Both the position numbers and the translations under genes were made by a program. A stretch of 64,000 nt of DNA from the NCBI RefSeq assembly GCF_014596575.1, contig NZ_NASZ01000012.1, forward strand, positions 43,329 to 107,328, written 5' to 3'. The notes below the pieces were generated by a model, which was not told the DNA's origin, made no database searches, and saw only the letters and a list, made by a program, of their open reading frames with translations. Position 1 is the stretch's first letter; every line of letters starts with the position of its first letter. Positions 44,006 to 52,064 of this stretch are shown one piece after another. The DNA comes from Flavobacterium pokkalii (lineage in GTDB: Bacteria; Bacteroidota; Bacteroidia; Flavobacteriales; Flavobacteriaceae).

Positions 44006-44905
44006 ATGGAAAAATTACTTTATAAAGAAGCACTTAAAACTACAACAATGTTTTTGTGTGACAGTACAATAGAAGCTTATTTTGAAAATTACCTTACATC
44101 TGAAGTAAAACTTTTAAAAGAAAAACTTAGAGGTATTGGCACTTTGTCTGGTTTAAAATTATTTATCAAAAGCGATAAAGAATCAATAGATAAAATCATT
44201 ACTCTTTTAGGAATCAGTAATGAAAAATTTAGAAGAGTCGTTTCTTGGATTAGACTAAATCAAGGTTACACATTTGAATCCGAATGGTCAAATTCAAAAC
44301 TTAGAACAGAATTAATAAGTAATCCAAGTATGATGGAGGAATATTGCGAATTATTTTCCTCTGGTTATGTTAGCCCAAAATTCTCAGCCATTATACCCCA
44401 GTTCATACTTTATGATTTTAGAATTGATGACAATACAATTGAAAGATTGAATAATGATGATTACATCAGGAATTTAATAAAAGACAAAGTCACTACTAAT
44501 TACAATAGTAAATACCGTGATTTATATCAGAAAAAACTTGATGAAAAAATATTAAAAATTGTATCAGGATTTGGTTTAGAATATAAAAAGATGGATATAC
44601 CTGGCTTTTTAAACAAACAGTTGAATTTAATTTCATTTCAAGGCAAACAAATCATTATAAATTCTAGCTTCTATTTAACAACTAGTTCAAAGCAAACTGA
44701 TTATTACAACGATACAATCAGACTCATTGTTCAAGATGCGCAAGCAAATCAAAACACAAGAGTTGTAAATATTTTAGATGGGGCTGGTTGGATTGCGAGA
44801 AATTCAGATTTTAAAAAAGTTTATCGTGACTGCGATTTTTTTCTTAATTTAAAAACAATTGACAGTTTAAAAATTATTATTCAAGAATTCTTTAATATTA
44901 ACTAA
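44006..44905 (+). CDS. DpnII-fold protein lacking the expected acidic residues
   Basis: 299 residues. The C-terminal 100 residues recall type II nucleases of the DpnII group: an NSSFY element, then SSKQ, a helix, and the DGAGW motif (258-262). In DpnII the strand before FY carries Glu (EVNFY) and a preceding strand carries Asp. Here these positions read Asn219 and Asn207 by my alignment, so cleavage may be lost. The N-terminal half is helical. It lies 2 bp after the methyltransferase. It may serve as a site-recognition or sensing subunit. The family match is by eye and should be treated as tentative. Confidence 0.6.
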   Translation: MEKLLYKEALKTTTMFLCDSTIEAYFENYLTSEVKLLKEKLRGIGTLSGLKLFIKSDKESIDKIITLLGISNEKFRRVVSWIRLNQGYTFESEWSNSKLRTELISNPSMMEEYCELFSSGYVSPKFSAIIPQFILYDFRIDDNTIERLNNDDYIRNLIKDKVTTNYNSKYRDLYQKKLDEKILKIVSGFGLEYKKMDIPGFLNKQLNLISFQGKQIIINSSFYLTTSSKQTDYYNDTIRLIVQDAQANQNTRVVNILDGAGWIARNSDFKKVYRDCDFFLNLKTIDSLKIIIQEFFNIN

Positions 44906-44906
44906 C

Positions 44907-46208
44907 ATGACCACACAAGAAAGAAAAATCAAGATTAAAGAAATTAAAGACGGAACACCTGTAGCTACAGGTACCAAATTGAAATATCAAGGAGAAATTC
45001 GAGAATTTAATGTTTATAAAATACCTATAGAATTTCTTGCTTATAATGTTGAAAATGGTCGAATTAGCAGTTTGGTAAAATCATATAAAAGAGAATATGG
45101 ATCATTAGATGTAAATAACGAAAATGATTCTCAAAGGATTGCTAAATTCCTATTTGATTCAAACGAACAACGTAATAAAAAAACATTAAAAGATTTAGCT
45201 GAAAATGGACAATTAGAGCCTGGAATCATTACTATGGACGGTATAATTGTAGATGGCAACAGACGAGCTTCTCTTTTAAGAAGAATTGCGAAAGAGTCAG
45301 ATTATGATCAAACTACAAAGGATAAATGTTCTTATTTTTTGGCAAGAATTCTTCCAGAAGATGCTAATGAAAAAGAAATACTCCGTTTAGAAACATCATT
45401 TCAAATGGGTGCTGATAGTAAGGTAGATTACAATCCTATAGAAAAATATTTACACACTCGGGATATGCATGTAAAAAAATTTACATTAGACCAAATTGCA
45501 GAATATATGGGATTTGATTCCGCAAAAGATGTAAATCTAAACTTGGATATCATGGAACTTATCGATGATTATCTCGAAACATATGGCTATGATGGAATTT
45601 ATACACGTTTGCCTAGAGGATGTGAGGATGATTTTTTAAAATTAAATACAGCCATTAAGAAAGTACAAAGCGGAAAAATAAATTGGATTCAAACGGATCA
45701 ATTGGATGAAGTTGAAACTGATTTGCGAAATATTAGTTTTGATTTTATTAGACTTGAAGAAAAAGGTGATTTTGATTTTAGAGCAATTGCTTCAACTTCT
45801 AACCATAATTTTCTTAATGACGAGGAAACTTGGAATACGTTCACAGACGCATATAATAATTTAATTCAAGATTGTGAAGAAGAAGAAGAACTCGAAGATG
45901 TTTTAAAAAAAGCTGGTAACGAAGCAGATATTTATAGATTACTAAATCAACGTGATAAGAAATGGAAGGATGAAATGCGTGAGGGATTAATGTCTGCTTT
46001 CAATGATAGCAAAAACATCATTGAAAATAAAAAATCTAAGGAAAAGCCCGAGGAATTAATTAAAAAAGCAATTAATGCTCTTGCTGCAATCGATCTTAAT
46101 AGTGTATCTCAAAGTAATAAAAAATCTGAATTACTTACAAAGATTAATACTTTAACGAAAATCACTGAAGACATTTCAAAAGTATTAAATGAAAAATTAT
46201 GCAGTTAA
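44907..46208 (+). CDS. ParB/Srx-like domain protein (DGNRR motif)
   Basis: 433 residues. The first 130 residues form a ParB/Srx-like domain: VYKIPIEFLAYNVENGRI, then GQLEPGIITMDGIIVDGNRRASLLRRI. DGNRR at 116-120 matches the nucleotide-binding DGxxR of ParB-like and DndB/SspE proteins. The middle is helical, with an HTH-like LDQIAEYMGFDSAKDVN near 195. The end is Lys/Glu-rich and coiled. It begins 1 bp after the previous stop. A nucleotide-gated DNA clamp or nuclease role is inference. Confidence 0.7.
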   Translation: MTTQERKIKIKEIKDGTPVATGTKLKYQGEIREFNVYKIPIEFLAYNVENGRISSLVKSYKREYGSLDVNNENDSQRIAKFLFDSNEQRNKKTLKDLAENGQLEPGIITMDGIIVDGNRRASLLRRIAKESDYDQTTKDKCSYFLARILPEDANEKEILRLETSFQMGADSKVDYNPIEKYLHTRDMHVKKFTLDQIAEYMGFDSAKDVNLNLDIMELIDDYLETYGYDGIYTRLPRGCEDDFLKLNTAIKKVQSGKINWIQTDQLDEVETDLRNISFDFIRLEEKGDFDFRAIASTSNHNFLNDEETWNTFTDAYNNLIQDCEEEEELEDVLKKAGNEADIYRLLNQRDKKWKDEMREGLMSAFNDSKNIIENKKSKEKPEELIKKAINALAAIDLNSVSQSNKKSELLTKINTLTKITEDISKVLNEKLCS

Positions 46209-48157
46209 AAATATCATCATGTGATAATTCAAAATATTTAGTAACCGGTTCAGTTCAGGAGCTAATGAGGAACAGACGTTCAAAAATGCTTCTACGTACT
46301 AAATTAATTTATACTTTAGAATCAAATTCTCTTTATATTGAATCAGATGAGCCAATTGAACGTGTCGCTGAACTTTTAGGACTCGCAGCTAAATATATTG
46401 GTGCAGAGGTGAAATATGATACTCAAATTAGCTCTGATATTCAACAATACTTGGAAAGAGAATCTCAATTCGAAGAATTTAGTGAAAAAGCACAGAATAT
46501 CAAAGCTAACAATTGCATAAAAGATGATTTCGAAGAATTCACAAATGCATTAATTGATCATTTGCCTAAAAGGAGACTCTATCCTCTACAACTATTATCA
46601 GCTTATCATTTAGCATTTTCTCAAAGCGGTTGTAACTTTTCTGTTCCTGGAGCGGGAAAAACAAGCATCGTTTATGGTGCATATACTTATCTAAAGAATC
46701 TAAATCCAGATAATCCAAAAAAGGTTGATAAAATAATAATCATTGGTCCCTTAAGTTCATTCTCACCTTGGGAACTGGAATTTCAAGAATGCTTTGGATA
46801 TAAACCAGATAGTAAACGAATCAACGGTGCAATTTCTTCTGAAAATAAGAAACAATATTTCTATGGAATTCCTGCTGAAATAACTCTCATTAGCTATGCT
46901 TCTGTTTTGTCTGTAAAAGATTCTTTAAAATATTTTTTATCAAACTACAAGGTTATGGTTGTACTTGACGAAGCTCATAAAATTAAAAACACAAACGGCG
47001 GTATCATATCTTCAACAATTATGGAACTTGCTCCTTTATGTTCATCACGAATAGTACTTACTGGTACACCTGTTCCAAATGGTTATGAAGATTTATACAA
47101 TCTTTTTAATTTTATTTGGCCTAAGAGAAACGTTACAAAATACAATATTGGCCAATTACGTGATATGAGTAACACTTTCAGTGATAATAGAATACCACAC
47201 CTAATGTCTAATATAGACCCTTTTTATATACGTATAAAAAAGCAGGATTTAAATATCCCTGAACCTATTGAACATCCTCCTATCTTGATTCTAATGAAAG
47301 AATCTCAACAACGTATATATGATTTTATTGAAAAACGTTTTGTTGATGAAGTCAATAAATCTCACTCTAATTTACATTCATCATTAGTTAAAGCAAAATT
47401 GATAAGACTTCAGCAGGTAGCTTCTAATCCAGCCTTACTACGTGATCCATTAATTAAATTTGGAGAAGAAAATGGCGAAGATTTTTCTGGTATTTCAAAC
47501 GAGGATTCACATATTATGAACGATGTTATGAGATACTACACAGACGAAATTCCATCAAAATTTGAAAAATGTGGGGAGTTAGTTAACCAAATCATCCAAG
47601 CAAATGGAAAAGTAATAATTTGGGCTATATTTATCAAAACGATCGAACATCTTGAAATCTATTTTCGTTCAATTGGCATTGAAAGTCGGACGTTATATGG
47701 AGCAACCCCAGTCGCAACTGACGGTATGACTCCTAATGATGAAAATTACAATTTAACACGTGAAGCTATTATAAATGAATTCCATAACCCTCAAAGTAGT
47801 TTCAAAGTAATAATTGCAAATCCATTTGCTGTTGCAGAATCAATTTCATTACATAAAGTTTGTCATAACGCTATATATGTAGAACGTTCATTTAATTGTG
47901 CTCATTTCATCCAATCAAAAGATAGGATTCACAGGTATGGTTTACCAGAAGGGGTCAATACGAATTACTATTATTTACTTTCAAAAGACACTATTGAGGA
48001 AACCATAAATACTCGATTACAGATAAAAGAAGAAAGAATGATTTCATTAATCGAATCGGCTCCTATACCATTATTTGATAATATTGGGGATGAAGGTGAT
48101 GAGGATATTAAAGCAATAATTTTTGATTATGTTAAACGAAAAAATAGAAACCTGTAG
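46199..48157 (+). CDS. SNF2-family DNA helicase/translocase
   Basis: 652 residues, overlapping the previous gene by 10 bp. Residues 1-120 are a unique N-terminal domain. The SF2 motor follows: Walker A PGAGKTS (150-156), DEAH (257-260), motif III LTGTP near 287, motif V-like IIANPFAVAESISLHK, and motif VI QSKDRIHRYG (SNF2 type). No nuclease domain is fused. It should translocate on double-stranded DNA and drive the neighbouring nuclease. The start ATG at 46199 is well placed. Confidence 0.9.
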   Translation: MQLKISSCDNSKYLVTGSVQELMRNRRSKMLLRTKLIYTLESNSLYIESDEPIERVAELLGLAAKYIGAEVKYDTQISSDIQQYLERESQFEEFSEKAQNIKANNCIKDDFEEFTNALIDHLPKRRLYPLQLLSAYHLAFSQSGCNFSVPGAGKTSIVYGAYTYLKNLNPDNPKKVDKIIIIGPLSSFSPWELEFQECFGYKPDSKRINGAISSENKKQYFYGIPAEITLISYASVLSVKDSLKYFLSNYKVMVVLDEAHKIKNTNGGIISSTIMELAPLCSSRIVLTGTPVPNGYEDLYNLFNFIWPKRNVTKYNIGQLRDMSNTFSDNRIPHLMSNIDPFYIRIKKQDLNIPEPIEHPPILILMKESQQRIYDFIEKRFVDEVNKSHSNLHSSLVKAKLIRLQQVASNPALLRDPLIKFGEENGEDFSGISNEDSHIMNDVMRYYTDEIPSKFEKCGELVNQIIQANGKVIIWAIFIKTIEHLEIYFRSIGIESRTLYGATPVATDGMTPNDENYNLTREAIINEFHNPQSSFKVIIANPFAVAESISLHKVCHNAIYVERSFNCAHFIQSKDRIHRYGLPEGVNTNYYYLLSKDTIEETINTRLQIKEERMISLIESAPIPLFDNIGDEGDEDIKAIIFDYVKRKNRNL

Positions 48158-49076
48158 TGAAATTGCTGACTTAAATGGTCTTTATTTTATTTGGAAAAAT
48201 TTAATTGCTGGAGTTTCTTCAATTAATTCCTTAACAAATTTACGTCTGCATCATAAGGGAAAAATAAACTTAAATATAGATTTTACGCTATTACTATTTG
48301 AACAACTTAATATTGTTTATTTAGAAAGTGATAAAATTCAATTGTGTAATCCAGAAATAAAAAATTTAAATTTTGACTTATACAGTTATCAAGATTGGTT
48401 TTCTAAAACTCTTTTAGATTTCTTAATAAAAGAAAATGTAATATCTCTTTCTGAAATAAAATATGAAAGTCAAATTGATAAATATGTATTACCACGTTTT
48501 AATATAAAATACAAATATGCTTGCTACCGTAATTTATTAATATCTCTTAGTATAATAGAGAAATCTAATGAAGGTAATTTTTATATTGGTGATTTACTCA
48601 TAAATTATATCATCAGTGAAAATAAGGTAAAAAGAAAAATAACTGAAGCTGAACTTTTAAAAAAGCTAGAGGAGCAAAGGTCGCTTGGAGAAACTGGAGA
48701 ACTGTTCGTAATCAATTATGAAACTCAACGTCTTTCATCTAGGAACGATACAAATAAAATTAAACGTATTTCACTTATGGATGTAACTGCGGGTTATGAC
48801 ATTATTTCATTTAACGATGATTACTCTAACTCTTTAGATCGATTTATTGAAGTAAAAACATTTAAAGGAAAACCTCATTTTCATTGGTCTTCAAACGAAA
48901 TTCAAACAGCAAAAATTAAATCAAAAAATTATCATTTATATTTAATCGATGCTACTAAGATTACAGATACTTCTTACACCCCTTTAATAATTTATGATCC
49001 AGTATCTTATTTTGAAAAAAGTAACGAATGGATTTCTAGTCCAGATTCATTTTTATTTGAAAAAATTAATATCTGA
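48129..49076 (+). CDS. DUF3883-type PD-(D/E)XK nuclease
   Basis: 315 residues from the ATG at 48129; an in-frame TTG at 48123 is less likely. Overlaps the helicase gene by 29 bp. The N-terminal 180 residues are helical, wHTH-like. The C-terminal part is the DUF3883 domain: GETGELFVINYE (Glu188/191), GYDIIS (Asp224) and FIEVKTFKG (Glu241-x-Lys243), the complete PD-(D/E)XK triad. It is the only obviously intact nuclease in the operon, so cleavage probably comes from this protein. Confidence 0.82.
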   Translation: MLNEKIETCSEIADLNGLYFIWKNLIAGVSSINSLTNLRLHHKGKINLNIDFTLLLFEQLNIVYLESDKIQLCNPEIKNLNFDLYSYQDWFSKTLLDFLIKENVISLSEIKYESQIDKYVLPRFNIKYKYACYRNLLISLSIIEKSNEGNFYIGDLLINYIISENKVKRKITEAELLKKLEEQRSLGETGELFVINYETQRLSSRNDTNKIKRISLMDVTAGYDIISFNDDYSNSLDRFIEVKTFKGKPHFHWSSNEIQTAKIKSKNYHLYLIDATKITDTSYTPLIIYDPVSYFEKSNEWISSPDSFLFEKINI

Positions 49077-49123
49077 CTATTCTAACAAAAATATTAATCA
49101 CTTAATCTAAAACTATTTACTAA

Positions 49124-49149
49124 AAAAGCAGTCTTTTAAGACTGCTTTT
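49124..49149. terminator. Bidirectional terminator between the operon and the unknown pair
   Basis: AAAAGCAGTCTT and AAGACTGCTTTT form a perfect 12-bp stem. It separates the convergent genes. Confidence 0.9.
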
Positions 49150-49169
49150 CTTCTCCTTTATACTTCAAT

Positions 49170-49892
49170 TTAACCTACAACATGTTTCAAAAATAATTGG
49201 CTCTCTGTAGTAGGATTAACAAAATCTATATTTTCTTTTCTTATTGGTAATGTATCAAAAAAAGCTGAACTAGTTAATTCTGATGGTCTAATCCTTTTCA
49301 AATGAGAATCTCTAATTTCTTGTAATATACCATTATTTGAAACGGTAGCAATTTGATCTAATTGTACTTGTATACTCTCAATCCAATACTGAAAATCCTG
49401 TTGCAAACTATCAATTGTGCTGTTGTCCCAATCATCAATCTCTAAATACTTATTATTTTTATATAAGCGCCCTCTAATAACATTTATGCAAAAACCAACA
49501 CATGTAGTAATATCAGGCAAATTGTTTTCAGAATAATATGAACCATCGGGATTATAAAATGACTCTTGAAAAACAAATCCAAAACTTGGGGAGACCTCAT
49601 CTTTTAAAATTTCACAGTAGGCCAAAAATGATAGTACTATGCCATCCCCAAATATTGTTATTTTTTTTATATATAAGTCATTAGGTATATTATCTATATC
49701 CAGCTCTACAAAATGTACTATTCCTGTAAAATGAAAATAGTAAAGTTTTTCATCATAGCAAATTATAATACCACTATGAGTAGCTTGTCCCAACTCATCA
49801 ACTTGTACACAGATTGAAATAAAATCCTCGTGTATTTCACTATCACATAATCGTAATAGTTCTTCCCCAATTGTATTTAAATTAACCTGCAC
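49170..49892 (-). CDS. Unrecognised 240-aa protein, second gene of the unknown pair
   Basis: 240 residues from a GTG start. No family recognised. A His in QATHSGIIICYDEKLYYFHF (near 39) and a Cys pair in TTCVGFCINVIRG (near 131-135) are arranged as in permuted papain-like peptidases, in which His precedes Cys, but this is only a pattern guess. The stop of the upstream 315-aa gene overlaps its start by 1 bp, so the two form an operon. Confidence 0.55.
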   Translation of the reverse strand: MQVNLNTIGEELLRLCDSEIHEDFISICVQVDELGQATHSGIIICYDEKLYYFHFTGIVHFVELDIDNIPNDLYIKKITIFGDGIVLSFLAYCEILKDEVSPSFGFVFQESFYNPDGSYYSENNLPDITTCVGFCINVIRGRLYKNNKYLEIDDWDNSTIDSLQQDFQYWIESIQVQLDQIATVSNNGILQEIRDSHLKRIRPSELTSSAFFDTLPIRKENIDFVNPTTESQLFLKHVVG

Positions 49893-50839
49893 TATACTAA
49901 TCGTTTTTTTGTTTTAGAAACAATAATATCTTCAATATTCTTCAACAAATCTTTAAGATCATTATGATGCTTAAAAGCCTTTGAAATAATCAAAATAGTA
50001 GTCAAATCATTTATATCTGCTAAATCATTACAATATAATTTAAGAAATTTTCTAGATTCTTTAAATTGTTCATTTGAATAAAAATCTTTCAACTTATAGT
50101 GAATTCTCTTTAGTGGGGCTGTCCCTTCCAATCTATTTTGCTCTTTAAAAAATTCTTTAAACTCATTGTAAAAATCTCTTTCATTAGCGTTATAAATATC
50201 ACATAATGTATATTCCATTTTATGGTTAGAATTCATCTTTGCCCAAGCGGAAAATTTCACAGTCTTATACAAAAAAGGGCTAATTTTAATTGCATCAGCT
50301 CTTTCACACTTTATTTTAAATGAATGACCAGCTCTTTTTACATGAAAATTAGGCCTATTCCCTCCACTTTCCATTAGTTCGGCTTCAAAAAATTCAATAT
50401 TGAAATTATTTTCAACTTCTCGACGTTCTCTTTTTTTTCTAAATTTTTGACCAAAAAGTTCTATTACTGGAATTCTTTCTCCATCTTCCAAGAAACTAAC
50501 TTCAAAATCTAATTCTGAATTTGTAATTTGATCCTTGATGATTTGCATATTGTGGACATATATATTGTTTCTCTCAGAATCATTATTGAAAACCTTTAAA
50601 AATCCATCTCGAACAACTTGTAATCCTTCATTTCCATTAATAGATGCACATGCACTTCCTCGTTTAACACCAATAGTCAAATCGGGTCTACTTTCATATT
50701 GAGCAATATTTCTTAATGCAGTTAATATTTCTATTAATGAATTTGTCGCTTTTATCGACATATTATCCAAAGAAACATTTTCTCCACTTGCATCTTTTAT
50801 AATCCTAAACTGAATATCTTCGACCACTTTTTTATTCAT
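49892..50839 (-). CDS. Unrecognised 315-aa protein, first gene of the unknown pair
   Basis: 315 residues; no family recognised. The N-terminal 150 residues look alpha/beta with SLIEILTALRNIAQYESRPDLTIGVKRGSACASI (near 33-66), followed by a beta-rich middle and a helical C-terminus. There is no signal peptide or membrane segment. It is translationally coupled to the next gene. At the right end of the mobile element, where accessory defence or addiction genes often lie. Confidence 0.55.
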   Translation of the reverse strand: MNKKVVEDIQFRIIKDASGENVSLDNMSIKATNSLIEILTALRNIAQYESRPDLTIGVKRGSACASINGNEGLQVVRDGFLKVFNNDSERNNIYVHNMQIIKDQITNSELDFEVSFLEDGERIPVIELFGQKFRKKRERREVENNFNIEFFEAELMESGGNRPNFHVKRAGHSFKIKCERADAIKISPFLYKTVKFSAWAKMNSNHKMEYTLCDIYNANERDFYNEFKEFFKEQNRLEGTAPLKRIHYKLKDFYSNEQFKESRKFLKLYCNDLADINDLTTILIISKAFKHHNDLKDLLKNIEDIIVSKTKKRLV

Positions 50840-51544
50840 GTTATTAAGTAAAACAATGAAAATATAAACTATAACCTAGAAAACCACTTGGTTAATGGTA
50901 CAAATATTATTATTTTTTATCTAAAAATCTATTTTTTTATAAGAAAAAAAATACTTTTAATTATTCAGCATTCTGTTTTAAAGAACAATCAGAAAGATTT
51001 ATAATTTATTCAAAATAGGAGGACGATCTAAATAAATTATAAAAAAGTCAAATAGAAAACTAAACTATTAGACTCAGATTCCTAAAATTAAATACAGTAA
51101 TAATGAATGTGGCTTAAGTAATTTATTAAAAAAGTTTAATTAAGTTAAAAGTCCCGATAAAGCATTCCTTTTTTACTGAAAGTCTTTTCAAATCTTGCAA
51201 AAAGAGGTTTGAATGCTGTACCGTCAAGGTCCCAATTTTATCATTAAAACAGTGCCTTCTAATGGAAGTTTAACCTATGTAGCTTTACAAATATTATTCA
51301 TAAACACACAAATTGTATACACAAATTATACAAACAGAGAATAACCTTTAAATATCTGATTAAACATTAGATATATGTCACTATTAATAATACCTACCTC
51401 GATTAGTAATTTCTAAATTTTGAGATAAAAGAGTGAGGAAAAAGAGTGAGGAATACTCAAAAAAAAGTCGAATACCAAAGTATTTAAATATTTCAATAAT
51501 TCGCATATAAGATAAGTAATGTATATTATAAAAATAATCCACTT
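50840..51544. other. Gene-free right end of the mobile element
   Basis: About 700 A/T-rich bp. It contains one pair of GTGAGGAA sites near attR. No real gene is seen; a 43-codon frame at 51213-51344 is not supported by any start context or family. Confidence 0.5.
51431..51453 (+). repeat. Paired GTGAGGAA sites near attR
   Basis: GTGAGGAA at 51432-51439 and 51445-51452, 13 bp apart, with the same flanks (AGTGAGGAA..AGAGTGAGGAAT) as the pair near attL. Confidence 0.65.
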
Positions 51545-51586
51545 TTCATAACCCTGAGGTCACGGGTTCAACTCCCGTCTTCGCTA
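51545..51586 (+). pseudogene. Displaced 3' fragment of tRNA-Met (attR)
   Basis: Copy of the tRNA from the anticodon loop to the acceptor end, without its 5' half. It is part of the 87-bp repeat. It is the original chromosomal 3' end pushed away when the element integrated. Confidence 0.92.
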
Positions 51587-51593
51587 CGAAAAC

Positions 51594-51624
51594 AAAGCCT
51601 TAAACATCAATTGTTTAAGGCTTT
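51594..51624 (+). terminator. Original tRNA terminator, chromosomal version
   Basis: A 13-bp stem equal to the one at 33354-33384 except that its fourth pair is G-C instead of C-G, plus one loop change (TCAAT). Confidence 0.9.
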
Positions 51625-52064
51625 TTTATTGAAAAATACTTCCCTAAAAACAATCTTTCATCTGGGGATTTAAGTCTTCATTTTTTTTCAAAAGTACACC
51701 TGAAAAACATAAACTCCTCTTTCAAAAACACTTAGCAAAACTCCCCTGTTTTAAAAGTCATTTTACTCACCTAATTACTGCAAAATCATATTTTAACTCT
51801 CATAAGCAAACCACAAATCCAAGAAAAAAGTAAATCGCTCATTTCCAACTATTAAACTCAAAGACAACATCACTCTAAATAACCCTAAAAAAAAAGAAAT
51901 CTTAATCCTACTTTTTACACAAAAAACGCATTTAATCGATCTTTTTTTACACTTAATCGATAGTTTTTAAAAAAATGTAGTAATTTTACCTTCGAAGAAT
52001 TAGCCCTCTACTTTTAGAAAATTATTTTAATAAAATATAGCAACCCCAAATCTGCCATACGACT
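51625..52064. other. Gap before the LamG surface protein, with two TTAATCGAT boxes
   Basis: About 440 bp, no gene. TTTAATCGAT (51931-51940) and CTTAATCGAT (51952-51961) are 21 bp apart, two helical turns. A -7-like TACCTTCG is at 51987-51994. Confidence 0.55.

Larger units (their letters stand above)
33305..51596. mobile_element. 18.2-kb integrative mobilizable element in tRNA-Met
   Basis: It is bounded by direct repeats of the tRNA 3' end (33305-33356 and 51545-51596, 52 identical bp; extended repeat 87 bp). Content: tyrosine integrase beside the left end, HTH partner, MobC-like protein and relaxase with an oriT-like region, HipBA, and a five-gene restriction-like operon plus a two-gene unknown module. 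No type IV secretion genes are present, so movement would depend on a helper element. The cargo is visibly more A/T-rich than the flanks. Confidence 0.9.

Noticed and set aside
42663..49076. DISARM, BREX, Druantia or CglI-type classification
   Set aside because: No DUF1998, PLD nuclease, PglZ, BrxL, DUF4338 or B3-PLD components are visible; only the methyltransferase and a helicase are shared with some of these.
51213..51344. Open frame of 43 codons at the element's right end (starting MLYRQGPNF)
   Set aside because: Preceded directly by a stop in frame, no promoter box, no family; at most a decayed remnant.
51545..51586. Second tRNA gene
   Set aside because: Only the 3' half is present; the 5' acceptor and D-arm are missing, so it is an attachment-site copy.
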